Positions 22,116 to 33,017 of a DNA stretch of 64,000 nucleotides are shown here, in pieces. Positions within the stretch are counted from its first letter, which is position 1; each line of letters begins with the position of its first letter. The notes below the pieces were generated by a model. That model was not told the DNA's origin, made no database searches, and worked only from the letters and a program-made list of their open reading frames with translations. This stretch comes from Angiostrongylus vasorum. Taxonomy: Eukaryota > Nematoda > Chromadorea > Rhabditida > Metastrongylidae. The stretch covers positions 1,185,501 through 1,249,500 of the forward strand of contig JADANN010000439.1 in assembly GCA_018806985.1 (NCBI GenBank), read 5' to 3'. The position numbers and the translations under genes were made by a program.

Positions 22116-22585
22116 GAGTAATTCTGTGAGTAATTCCTAACCACTTCACCGCTACAGTTGTTGTCTGATTTTTTCACCAGCAGATAGTGAATGAAGCCTG
22201 TGTGGAGAAAAATTTATTTTAGAAGTGCTGAAGAAGTATTACATGTTGTTGTCTTCTTTTTTTCCGTCTGCTGTGCGAAATCACTGATCCACGAGCTCGA
22301 GCAGACAACATGCACATCGGGCGGGAATGAAAATCTTGAGAAATGTTAAATTCTAAACGATTGGCTAAGAGAAAGGATTCCTAAGTTTGAATTGTCAGTA
22401 AAGATGAGCAGAATAAGAGCTTTTTGCCAAGCCTAGTCTCTACCAATAGTCACATTCTTAATATTAACTTTTTATTTACAGCCTATTATTTCGACTATAG
22501 CCTCCGCTAAACTGGATTCATGGCAGATTTGGGCTCCCCAGATCAATCCCGTTGGCGGGTGGTTTCTGATCGCACTGATCGATAG
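22116..22585. other. No gene seen
   Basis: AT-rich spacer. The piece at 22527-22610 (TTGGGCTCCCCAGATCAATC) also occurs at 17040-17110 upstream of SINE-2, so the SINE-2 unit may extend further 5' than drawn. Confidence 0.4.
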
Positions 22586-22587
22586 AA

Positions 22588-22720
22588 CTACCTGGGAGAT
22601 CGGCGGAACGAATAACCAACATGATGTAGTGGTGAAAGCGCTAACCCGGAAAAGTGATAGTGCATTCGTTCCCCACCGCAGACACCTCCTATCCAGAGTT
22701 TTGCAAATATCTTAGCATCA
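22588..22720 (+). repeat. SINE-2 copy c
   Basis: Diverged copy: CAACATGATGTAGTGGTGAAAGCGC replaces the usual A box block. GTGCATTCGTTCCCCACCGC keeps the B box block. It ends TTTTGCAAATATCTTAGC. Confidence 0.65.
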
Positions 22721-22734
22721 TTATGGTTGTAATC

Positions 22735-23660
22735 CAAAACGCTTTTAGAATTTCATGCGCCAATGTCTTGTATTCCTGTGCGAGGAAAGTGACTTCTACT
22801 TTAAAATCTTCTATGCGCTCCTAGTAGAGGGCTTGGTTCCAATCTAGATTTACCGAACAGTTGTTTTTTTAAGCGGATGTAGAGCAGTCTACCCGTTTCG
22901 TCAACGAATTCGTCCCCACATGCTTTGGACGAGATTAAGTACACCGTGCATGAACTCATGCAGTCACCGTCTCTAGCATTAGCGCAAATAATTCAGTTCA
23001 TTATTGTATTATTGTAATTATTGTAAATAGTCGGTCATCTAGGCGGCTACGAACTAGCTGGCGTCTTAGAGTGTCCGGCAGTATTTCTATCACTTTTACG
23101 GAATTCCTAGGACCGGCTCTTCTTAGGCAACGTTTTATAGCTGCACTTGTTCCGCCCGAAATAGAGCGAAAGATGAACGGGTTCTTCTTCTGGCTGGAAT
23201 TATTGTTTAGAGGTGTGATTTTTCTTTTACGCCTATGCCGAGGAGCTACAGTTTCGTAGCCATTCGAAATGGCTATTTGTCGCTCAATTTCAAGGATTCT
23301 TCCTTTTGCTCTCTTCCTATGTACACGCCGATGGCGGCTCGAAACACATTTCTTATTAGCGCACTTTTGGTGTGTGAAGGGGGCTTTCGGTACCATTTTT
23401 TATGCGTCCGTTTTCGAACAGTTTAATTTGAACGTTTAGAAATGAAAGCCAGTTTTCTTTCGGTTTCTTGGTGAAAGAGAACAGAAGGAAGAATCCTTGA
23501 AATTGTGTTCTCTGACTGTTCGTTCAGTAACTCAAAGTATTTGTCAATCACCTCTTGTGTGGAACAGGTGACAAGATAATCATCTAAAATATATACGTAC
23601 AGTAGAGTAAATTGCCAAGACTGAAGAAGAAGGCGAAACGATCGGAACGTGGGCTATTGT
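22735..23660 (-). mobile_element. Penelope-like element P-C, 5'-truncated
   Basis: Minus strand: RT motif remnant around 23600-23570 (LDDY where YVDD is expected) and FELLNEQS-like text (23545-23520). The thumb to linker stretch 23396-23001 has ARQIAISNGYETVAPRH-like wording, LRRQLVRSRLDDRL and RNSVKVIE. A frameshifted endonuclease tail reaches about 22740. A decayed CTGAAGAAGAAGGCGAAACG motif lies at 23622 on the opposite strand. Confidence 0.72.
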
Positions 23661-23769
23661 ATGCTAGTAAATTCCATAACACTAACCTCGTGTTTGCTCA
23701 TTGAAGAAAAACAGTGGATTGTGAATCAGTGACGAGGTTAACTGAAACTCGGTTTTGGGAATTGCTACA

Positions 23770-24330
23770 TGAACGAGCCTCATTCCACCATCACCGAAAG
23801 AGCTCCGATGCAGCAGCGTTGGGTAGGACGAGTACGGAGAGGCTGCTAAAATCTCAGGGCCAATAGAACCTGCTTGGATTACAAAGAATATGGTGACGAT
23901 CTGTACCTACAATGCATGTACACTTGCATCCGAGTCCTCGATAGGAGATTTGCTCATGCAATCAAGAAGGACAAGGCACGACATCTTTCAATTGGCTGAA
24001 AAGAGAAGACGCCACCGATCCAACGCCATCTATGACAACGGAGAAGAAATGCTACTAGTAACATGCCACAAAGGAGGGGTCGGCTACGTCGGAGTTCTCG
24101 TGAACACAAGTTTGGCCATGAAAATCGATTCATTCGAACAATTAGCAGCTCTAATCAGACGTTTACGGTTGAACAGATGTGGATCAATCCCTGCTATGAC
24201 AGTCTTTATCATCTACGCACCTACATGAAGCTATGAGGAAGACGAAGTCGAAGTTTGCTGCATGGACTTGGAGAGCTTCTGCACAGAAGATCACAGATTC
24301 TTTAAAGTAACATTGAAATTCTGGGGTTTG
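23770..24330 (+). mobile_element. RTE family 1 copy C, endonuclease end only
   Basis: Plus strand from a leader with [15 protein letters not shown] wording (about 23810) into the [22 protein letters not shown] (23890), LAEKRRRH, GGVGYVGVLVNTSLAMKID and VFIIYAPT (24228). It then continues as FCTEDHRFFKV before being replaced by a SINE-1 at 24328. The AETRR motif is AEKRR, so the EN is altered. Confidence 0.8.
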
Positions 24331-24600
24331 GCTCAGTGGTCGGAGACGACCTGCAACACACACGTGGAATCGATCCCCGTGCCCATAGCCCACTAAGCAT
24401 TCCATCCCCCCAGGGTCGGCAAATTGGTACCATACTTGTCTGGTAGAATAGTAGCACTGGCTCGATAAATCGTTAGACCACTGCTGGTCGTTGCATAGGC
24501 CAAATATGCATTCACTCACCTCCAACGATGCTTAATGAAGTCGAATCATGGCGCATCCCTCAGGGGATTGATAAACGCCGAAAGCTTTATCTCTTTTTTA
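24328..24600 (+). repeat. SINE-1 copy d
   Basis: Full-length plus-strand copy. The A box is TTGGCTCAGTGGTCGGAG, the B box-like GGAATCGATCC, then GGTACCATACTTGTCTGG, CGATGCTTAATGAAGTC and GCCGAAAGCTTTATC. It sits exactly between two parts of an RTE copy, so it may have inserted there or taken part in a deletion. Confidence 0.75.
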
Positions 24601-24800
24601 TCAATATCGACGCCAAGACAAGGGTTAGCCATGGCGATATCATCTCATCCAAATCGTTTACCGCCACCGTGGAGAACGTAATGCGAGCAATAGACTAGGA
24701 CAACATGGGAGTGAAAATTGATGCTCGCAGATTACACCATCTTCGCCTTGTTGATGACATTGGTTTATAACCCCAAACTAGGCGGAACCAATGCTTGCCA
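24601..24800 (+). mobile_element. RTE family 1 RT palm fragment
   Basis: DAKTRVSHGDIISSKSF-type wording (motif normally VRQGDTISPKLF) is followed by the palm region with LVDD where FADD is expected (about 24750). Then it stops matching. Probably the rest of copy C after a large internal loss. Confidence 0.65.
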
Positions 24801-24984
24801 TCGACGATCATCTAACCTCCATCCTAAGAACAATTGTAATCGATACCTTTTTTGCATTATTAAGCCAACACAAGGTAAACAGAAAGATTTATTCTGCTAA
24901 AGTTCCAACGTTTTCATCTTCTTCAGAACAATCGCAGTGATCAGACTTGATGTTCCATAGGTGGCCGGCCTCGCGATGTGGGGT

Positions 24985-25190
24985 TGCTGGAAAAGAGAGG
25001 CAAACTGAGGCCTGACCTTACTACAACACGTCTGACATGGCTGACAATAAATGCCTCTTATAAAGAAATTTTAAAGAAGGGTTTACATCGATATAGGCAA
25101 ACAGAGTTATTGTAAGCAGCTCGAGAACGATCTGGTCTGAAAGAGTGGCGTCAAGTCTTTGTTACTGTAGTGTTTTTTCTATGTTTTTCG
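24985..25190 (+). mobile_element. RTE family 2 linker fragment
   Basis: LLEKRGKLRPDLTTTRLTWL and the following YKEILKKGLHRYRQTELL-like text match the EN-RT linker also seen at 15600-15780. Short, broken by a stop, and without flanking domains. Confidence 0.6.
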
Positions 25191-26729
25191 ATTAATGAAA
25201 ATGGGATTTTCACTACACCCCCGATATATCACTGAATATTAATTCAACGGATAACTTCTGTACAAACATTTTCCGCCCCGCAAGCTCCGTTTCAGACCAC
25301 GAATTCCTTGCAAGAGAAAACCTGGGATTCTGCACAGTGAGATTTGCGATAAAACCATGACTAGAGGCACAGCTAAAGGACCTGATTATGTCATCGCCAT
25401 TTTTCTTAGAGCTAACGGCCACAAACTACATGTATTTGGGCGATTTAGATGACAGTTTATCATCAGAAACAGAACATTTCAGAATAGTGAAGGACCTGGC
25501 GCACGTTCATCCTGACCAAGAAAGGAATGCGAAGATCTTGTTAACTATCACCTGACATGCTTGAGTACACTCTACAAGTTGTTCACGAATAATATCCTTT
25601 TGTTCATGTTGAAGACTTTTCATATGCACAATTAGTTAAACAACGAGGATTCCAACATTGATTCTGTTGTATGGATCTCATCTAAACCGTATCGCAGTCA
25701 TAGAAGTGTGTCAGAAGCACGATTAGCACCTTGCCCTAACTACGAGCAACCACTTGACAGCGTCAGAAACGAACGTGATACCACTAGCGTTCGACGTTCA
25801 GGGAAGTGATCTCGCCCCCATGGCCGCATGCATGAAAGAGACCACCACCACGGGCGACTACTGCGCGAGAGAGAAACGAATGGAAGTCATGCTGGAGCCC
25901 GCACCACCACTGATGATGGGCGACGCAAGTAGTAATGCAAGTACTTGCGTATATATGTATGGATATATAAACTTCATGTAGAGATAATTTTAATAATCTA
26001 AACTCAACACCACATTCCTGAAGGGTGTGTAGTCGATAACAACCATTTCCTTGGAAAAGCTGAAACGAATACTAAATGTGTCAGTGGTGGGAAAACGAAG
26101 AGCGTCACGTTGAAAGTGCGTAAAAATATTTTGCCTAAAATTCTAATTATAACAAGTCAACAATGAATTAAACGTTTTGTTTCAGTGGCAGTTAAAATTG
26201 AAAATATTTTGTTGCTGCCTAAACGGCTGGAAATGCAGTTTGCTTAAATGTGAGGCGAATCTACGTGCAGTCATTTCTTGTTTCTCTTTTTCATCCGACA
26301 AAATTCTTTTTCATGTCAGCCTTATTGACCTTGCACGATTCGGGTTCTCTGATCCCTCACTCGTATGACTCGCTACTTTCTTCGATGCGATGGTGCTCAA
26401 CAATCGGGCTCAGACAGTTGAACGATCAAGTTATGAGAAGAGGTTTGTAAAAACGCTTAAATTGCCATTTAAGTCAAGTCGCCTACTAAATAACGTAAGA
26501 CTATCCGAACGTTTTTCGCTATTTGTTGGTTAACATAATACCGTTTGCTGTAAGATGGAACATCCGTTGGAAAAGAAACTATTACAAGGGGATAGTCATT
26601 GTGAACAATAAACTTTCCCTTACGAAAGAGCACCGCCAGGTGAGGTTGCCTCATTCGTGCGGTACTCACTAAAGAAGATCCGTCTCAGTACGAAGATGAA
26701 GAGGCGACATCGAGAAGTGGAACAAATGT

Positions 26730-26830
26730 GAGCCATGGGCTCGGATCATCGGCTCTGATTAAGACGAAGACGTGGAAACGTTAGCACAGCGAACATCTTC
26801 ATTAACCTCGTGTTCGCTTAAAAACCCAAA
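26730..26830 (+). repeat. Decayed element end in arm 1
   Basis: GCTCTGATTAAGACGAAG, GGAAACGTTAGC and CCTCGTGTTCGCTTA have the order of the PLE-type ends at 40995-41115 but with the catalytic core lost (CTGATTA). The inverted copy is at about 45295-45375. Confidence 0.45.
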
Positions 26831-27017
26831 AAGGCATTAACTCTTTCAATAAACACACCCTCAAAGCACGGTAGAAAACTGCTCCCTTTCCCTTAACCGT
26901 CCGCTTTTTCTTAGAAGCCGAACACCTCCGATACAATGGGATTTCTCGTAAAGTTGCATCTCATGAAGAAAGAAGTCGACTTAGCACACGCTCACCAAGT
27001 CTAGGTTACTAAAGGCA

Positions 27018-27285
27018 GTAAAGGATAAACGATGGAGATCTCGGCGTTGGTCAATTCCTGAGAGGTGCGCCGTGCATTCGACTTCATTAAGCATCATTGA
27101 AGGTGACTGGATGCATATCCGTGCTTTAAAATGACTCGCGGTGGCGTACCAGTGTATCGAGCCAGTACTACTATCCTACTAGACAAGTATGGTACCAGTT
27201 GCCGATCCCGGAGGTATGGAGAACTTGGTGAGGGTTGGGCGGACGATCGATCCTGTGTGCCTTGTAGGGCGCTTCCGCTCTCCCT
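27018..27285 (-). repeat. SINE-1 copy e
   Basis: Minus-strand SINE-1 within arm 1. CTAGGGAGAGCGGAAGCGC stands at the head, then GGTACCATACTTGTCTAG, CGGTGGCGTACCAG and CAATGATGCTTAATGAAG. Its twin in arm 2 is copy h. Confidence 0.75.
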
Positions 27286-28017
27286 AGATGCAATGATGTG
27301 TATAAACTGCGACGAACGACGATTTCCCTGCCGAACCCCTTTTTTTACTCAAAATTTATTCACATTTCCTAGAACTCGGACAAGAGAAGGAGTGGAATCG
27401 TGGCTCACCCTTGTGTAGCCGAATGTGCTAGGCAGACAGTTCACGTTTTCATGCTTATGGATGCCTACAGCTGTTAGTAACGTATCTTCACGACTGGTCA
27501 CGTCTGATGATTTTTTTGTTTTTGTACAAACTAACAGCTTATTGTAAATGTCGTATGAGTCCCAATGTTTTCCACTAACTAGCAGTTGGAGAGATGAACC
27601 ATCGTTCCTTGTTTGCAGAAACACATCATGTTCAACACAGCTCTCGCTTCACGGTATTCACTGTGACCTTCTTGGAGCCGGCGTTCACATCCGGTTTGAG
27701 ACCGACTGGGAATAACCAATGCTGACCATAGCCAGTTAGTTGGTCGGAAATCGTGCATTGGCTCTGAAAATGGCTGGTTAACCAAGAGGGGAAGTTTCAT
27801 GCTCAACTTCCACTCATCAATCCCGCTTTGTCTACTGTTTCGTTCTTTGATTTTTTGATTCCCCTTTCGAGATAAGGTGGTTCAGGTAAGAGAATCGTCG
27901 TCAGTTAAGCATGATAAGTGAGCTTTACTCTGCTATTGTGTTTTGAAAGCATTCTCTTTCAGTCCTTCTTCTTCTACTCTTTTGATACGTAATAATTTTA
28001 CTGTCTATATAAATATA

Positions 28018-28437
28018 AAGATCCCTGTTTACAACCAAATGGTTGTGGTGAGATAGTAACAGCAACCTCCTCCTTCCAAATTCTTGAACGAAAAGTGGGT
28101 GATGAGAAGGCAAGCAACGACTACAAGATATGCAACTACTGCATTAAAGGAGTAATCTGCTGTAAGCTATAGTGATGTTGATGGTAACAAAACATTTCAG
28201 ATTAGCACTCTCCAAGGAAACAGCTGGCTCTAAAATCGAAGTAGTCCTCGATTACTTCACTAGACGCTTCAGTAACGATAGTTGTGTGCATGGAGGAGTT
28301 CAAATAAAAACGGAAAGCGACAAACCCTTTACTGGTTACATCTAAGCGCCTAACGCTAGCAAGTGTTAGTTTTCTATGACTATACGTATTTAGATTCTAC
28401 GGTAAGGAATGTGCGCTAACATCCTTGATTTCTACAC
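28018..28437 (+). pseudogene. Astacin CUB-exon fragment in arm 1
   Basis: Two CUB exons and part of a third on the plus strand. Exon 1 (about 28027-28150) has QPNGCGEIVTATSSFQILER and ICNYC. Exon 2 (about 28203-28352) has [15 protein letters not shown] and CVHGGVQIKT with FTGYI. Exon 3 starts after TATTTAG (28393) with CALTSLIST and is cut at the duplication edge. No catalytic or EGF exon lies upstream, so it cannot make an astacin. Unlike its arm 2 twin it has no stop in exon 1 and no extra A in exon 2. Confidence 0.82.
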
Positions 28438-30015
28438 TTGCCCAGCCAATGTCGCTGTTATTCCAAAATTCAACACAGAAGCGGGTAATCTCCTCCTTCG
28501 TGCAAGATTTAATTTTGCAAAAAGGAGAGAAAGCGTAAATTGAAAGAAATGACCCAGAAAGCACCATGAACTGGGATTTATTCAACTAACTAGTCTGCTG
28601 CTGGAACGATGCCGTTCTCGTTAACATCCGCGAAGAATACGATCTGCTTATTCAACTTCTTCACGTTAGTGCTATGAAAGCTGAGACTTCGGAGGTCACC
28701 AAGAGACGTCTGTCTCCAGAAACACTTGAGCTGGTACGCTAGTGTGGAATCGCGCGAGCTGCAGGCAACCGTGAACTAACGTCCGAAATTGCAAAACAGT
28801 GCAAGCAGGCGGTAGAAGAAGATCTTAAAGAGAGAACAGCAGCAGTAATGGTCGAAGCTGCAGAGGCTCGGAAAAGCATTCGCAAAGCCCACTGAAGCGT
28901 TACCAATTACAAGACCAAAATGATTGCACTCCGACGCCCAGACGGAACAGTTACAGCGTCCAGAAAGGTAATGGAGAAAATCATTCATGAATACTACTCA
29001 GACCTATTCAATAGTTACGTTTTTACTGCTTTCTTACGAAATAAGTGAAAATAGATATGTGGTCCCACTAGTTCTCTCATTCGAAATCGGACATGCTATT
29101 TTGTCATTGAAGAATCGAACACCACCAGGTCCGGATAGGATAAGATTTGAACACCTGAAGAATCTTCCGTCAGCCTTCATAAACACAGTGTCTTATCTCT
29201 TTACACATTTCCTGTCATAATGTAAGCTTCCTATTCAATGAAAGATCAGGAGGAGAGTGTTAGTGCTCGAGAATAGTGACCTCCACCATATCAACAACTA
29301 TCGCCCAATCTGATTCATGTCTGTCGTCTGCAAACTTTTCACTCGGGTCGTCCTAAACAAGAATGGAAGATCACTGGATGAAGGGCAGACATTGAGCAAG
29401 TAGGGTTTCGAAAAGGACTTAGTATGGTGGACTACACTCACACGATAATAAGGCTTATTGAAGTATCGGCGAGAGTACAAGAAACCGCTTCGTCTCACTT
29501 TCATCGATTTACAGAAGGGCTTTAATTCAATTGTTATAGAAGCAGTCATGGAAGCCCTTGATAGTCAATGAGTCCCTACTCAGTACATAAAGATTCTTCG
29601 TACGCTGTACAATAATTTCACAATCAAAATATCACCATTCTACAGCGATATTAACATTGACGTCAAAACAGGGGTTAGGCAAAGCGATACTATCTCGCCA
29701 AAATTATTTACCGCCACCCTCCAGAACGTCATGCGAACATTGGAATGGGATAATATGGAAACGAAAATGGATAGTTGGCAGTTAAATCATCTTCGCTTTA
29801 CTGATGACATCGTCCTTATAACACCAAACATTAGCCAGGCGGAACATTATGCTCGCAGACTTTGATAAAGCCTTTGGAAGGATTCGTCTTCGACTAAATT
29901 TCATAAAAGCGATGCTCATGAGGAACGGATTGGTTTCGTATGCCCCATTCACGCTCAACGGAACGAATATCACCGAATGCTCCAGTTATGTTTATCTAGG
30001 TCGGGAAATTAATAT
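28438..30015 (+). mobile_element. RTE family 1 copy D
   Basis: Starts abruptly at the arm 1 edge within the EN C-terminal part and passes through the linker (ETSEVTKRRLSPETLELVR at about 28680-28740). The RT follows: NRTPPGPDRIRFEHLKN (29110), a decayed FIDLQKGFNS-type block (29500) and the palm FTDDIVL (about 29800). It ends near the NGLVSYAPFTLNGTNIT block and YLGREIN (about 30010). Several stops; FADD is FTDD. Confidence 0.85.
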
Positions 30016-30087
30016 GAACTATTAGCATTTGAAAATACTGTGTTCATTTAGTTAAGCATTGTATAACATGTAGTCTTATGCGTTAAA

Positions 30088-30345
30088 GTTAGGTTGGAGG
30101 CGCCACTGCGACACACACTTGGAATCGATCCTCTCGCCCATGGCCCACCAAGCCTTCCATCCCTCAAGGGTCGGCATACTGGTACCAGACTTGTCTGGGA
30201 GGATAGCAGCACTGGTTCGATGCGTCGGCAGGCCACCACGGTTCATCGTAAAAAGCCAGATATGCATTTGATTACCTGCAAACGATGCTTAGTGAAGGGG
30301 AATACATGGTGTACCAGGGATTGATCAATGCCGAGAGCTCTATAT
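30088..30345 (+). repeat. SINE-1 copy f
   Basis: Plus strand: GGAATCGATCC (B box), GGTACCAGACTTGTCTGGGA, CGTCGGCAGGCCACCACGG, CGATGCTTAGTGAAG, GATTGATCAATGCCGAGAGC. The A box part is degraded. Confidence 0.75.
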
Positions 30346-31880
30346 TTGTGATCTCCATAGGATTCGCATCCTTTTCCGTGCTCACTTTTGTCGCAAAGAA
30401 CTTTTTCTCACAGTTCTTGCTACCTGCCGATATCCACGCAAATGTCATGGCGGCTATCATACATATAGGGCTATTTAATTTGCATGAAATTTTTTCAGAA
30501 AACGTTCTTGAGACCAGTTAACATTTAGAACGAAAAAAAACGTATCTAATAAAGACGATAGTCGCCATAGAGGCGATCAGAACCGTTTAGAAGGATACTT
30601 CAACTCTGAAGTTCGGCAGTTAGAGATATCTTCTGGCTGCAGCAATATGATGCAGTGAAAAGACTTCTACAAGTGAATTGCTGTTTAGAATTGTGTACTG
30701 AGCGTCACCAGAAGTGTTTGTATGCTAAAGAACAAGGTGTTCATTAACGTGTTTCCATATAAAGGATAAAAAAAAAGTTCTCGGTGTTAATCCATTTTCC
30801 AAGTATGAACTGTGCATTCGACTTTGTCAGGCATCGCTACAGGAGATTGAGTGCATATCTGATATTACAAACACACATGACAATAGAGTTGCTTTACGCC
30901 ACTCTTCTTTCATTCCTATGGTACACCAGCATACCACTTGCAAGCTGGCCGTTGTCACGAATGTGTGACAGATTCATGCTTCTACTTGTTCTCCTATTGT
31001 TCTACAAGTGTTGGCACCAGGTCTATTTCAGTCCGTCATTTAGAAAACTATTGATGCTGGGGAGTAGTTACTACATCACCACCTTCCTTTCGACTTGAAA
31101 TGACAGTTCAGTTTACGTGTAAACCTGTGCAAGCAAAAAAGAGGTACATTTAGCAACATGTCTTTTATACTGGATGGAAGTAGATTTTTGCTGCATGCAT
31201 GGAAATGGCACTACGGAATGAAGTTCCCCATTCTCCTTCTATTCGGTTCGATGCGACGACCAGTACCCACATGGCAACAACGATTATTTTGGGACCACCG
31301 CCTTGGATGAACAACCTCGTGTCAGATCAATCATGTTGAAAATTACGCTTTAAAGACACTCTTCAGAGTAGTTACAGTGACTCCTCAAAGCTATTCTTAT
31401 CCTTTGCATTACTTGGGTACTTGAATGGCCTATTTTCACTGGTAGCTTGGACCCCAGCACAATTTTCACTCTTTTCTCTGCAGCGCTATACATGGTGGTG
31501 GACTGCTCCAGACATCGCCACGACTGCGAAAGCCATCCCGTAGTTCATAAATCGTTTCCATCTGCGAATTCAGATAGTTGATGTTGGTCACCAACACCGC
31601 CAATCATTTCAGTCGCTCAAGAGAACACTTGAATCATGTCCGAGCGCATTCCACATTACATATACTACTTTAACAAAATGGAGCTTCTGCCGTTCTGCCA
31701 AACGACGGCAACTTTACGAAATTGATGTCTCCTACATCATGTTCTTCGTGCTCTTTGCTATTCGGTAAGACCCACCATCATTTAATGTCAACAAATTTAG
31801 GAACACGTCAATCACACGAAAAAAAAGTCACAAAAAGCTAAACACAGTAAAAGAAATGGGTTCTTCAAATTCCGCTGATC
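30346..31880. other. No gene seen; partial SINE-1 at 30775-30885
   Basis: The minus-strand SINE-1 tail (30775-30885) is recognisable. The open frame 30784-31098 overlaps it and continues into hydrophobic text, so it is not supported as a gene. The remainder (30890-31880) holds no recognised feature. Confidence 0.45.
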
Positions 31881-31884
31881 CTGA

Positions 31885-32280
31885 AAACGCCCGCGATTCG
31901 GCAACGTTGGGTAGGACGAGTATGGAGATGCTGCTAATATCTCGGAGCCATTCTAAGTTGCCTAAATAGCAGAGAACTAGGTGACGATCTGTATCTACAA
32001 TGCACGCACACTCGTATTTGAGTCCTCGGTAGAAGATTTGACCATTCAGTTAAAAAGGATAAGGTACGACGTTGTTGGACTGGCCGAGACGAGGCGACGC
32101 CACCCATTCAACGCCATCTATGACACGGAGAATAATTGTTCCTCGGAACATGCGACAGTAGAGGAGTCGGCGGTTTCAGGGGTTCTCGTCATCACGAATT
32201 TGTATTATTCATTCGAACAACTAACAACTTGAATCGGACGCTTACGATTGAAGAGACGTGGATTAGTACCGATCTTCGTC
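31885..32280 (+). mobile_element. RTE family 1 endonuclease fragment
   Basis: GSATLGRTSMEMLLISRSH-like leader wording (31900 on) runs into TICIYNARTLVFESSVEDL (31985). Next come GLAETRRRHPFNAIYDT, with ETRR intact, and a decayed SFEQLTT region (32205-32230). It breaks off before YAPT. Confidence 0.75.
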
Positions 32281-32284
32281 ATCC

Positions 32285-32540
32285 TACCCAAGAAGGATAA
32301 CCGAATACATTTTTGTCACCATTGTCCGATATGTTGAATATGTCATACTGTTATTGAATATGTTTGCTGAGTGCACTCTAAAAGACCTTAACGAGGATTA
32401 TCTTGCCCCCGCATAACAAGGACAGTAGATGAGGAACAGCCTGTCGAGCAACCTGAGTTTCGGAAGCGATTTTGCTGAACCGACTACAGCCGAACTGTGT
32501 CCAAAGTCACTGAAGTCTGTAGCCAATACCACGTTCCTCG
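32285..32540 (+). mobile_element. RTE family 2 RT fragment
   Basis: VILPKKDNR-type wording is followed by EEQPVEQPEFRKRFC and SKVTEVCSQYHVPR. This is the same RT fingers region as at 60150-60370, with stops. It ends against a SINE-1. Confidence 0.6.
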
Positions 32541-32549
32541 TTTAAACGC

Positions 32550-32722
32550 ATTTAGAGCAGTGATTAGAGGCGCCGTGCAACACGAACGGAACCGATCCCA
32601 CCTCCCAGGCTCACCAAGCCTTCCATGCCTCCGATGTCGGAAAATTGGCACCAGACTTGCCTGGGAGGGCAACAGCACTGACTTGGTACATCGCCAAGCC
32701 GCCGCGAAATGAACTGTGATGT
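32550..32722 (+). repeat. SINE-1 copy g, truncated
   Basis: Plus strand: GGCGCCGTGCAACACGAACGGAACCGATCCC (head shortened), GGCACCAGACTTGCCTGGGA and CGCCAAGCCGCCGCGAA. It is truncated before the CGATGCTTAATG block. Confidence 0.65.
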
Positions 32723-33017
32723 GAAAAGCTAGATGCATAGCAGAATTATGTAAACATTTGTTTATGTATACGTGTATATGTTGTATGCGTGTGCACTTGG
32801 GTTAGCGTGGGTGTGTGTCGGTTTTATGTATGTCCGCTCATTATACAGACGCATTGTGCTTGAGAGAATGTGAGAAAATTTTTTATTTTACAAAGAGACG
32901 AAATAGCTAAGAACAGAAACCACATGATCTCGGGCAAAGTAGTTTCCTTAACTTATCCTCGTACTTCGCAGAACGGCAGAAGTCCCACTTCATTAATGTA
33001 GTACACCTAAACAATAG

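Larger units (their letters stand above)
25246..28437 (+). repeat. Large inverted duplication, arm 1
   Basis: About 3.19 kb that recurs almost base for base in reverse orientation at 43703-46863. Left limit: ATAACTTCTGTACAAACATT; right limit: GATTTCTACAC inside an astacin CUB exon. It contains SINE-1 copy e, an R5 block and CUB exons. No transposase, terminal repeat or target duplication is visible, so it reads as a segmental duplication. Confidence 0.9.

Noticed and set aside
30784..31098. Hydrophobic 104-codon frame that could be a small membrane protein
   Set aside because: Its start lies in a SINE-1 tail read in the wrong strand, and no related frame or splice structure was found.
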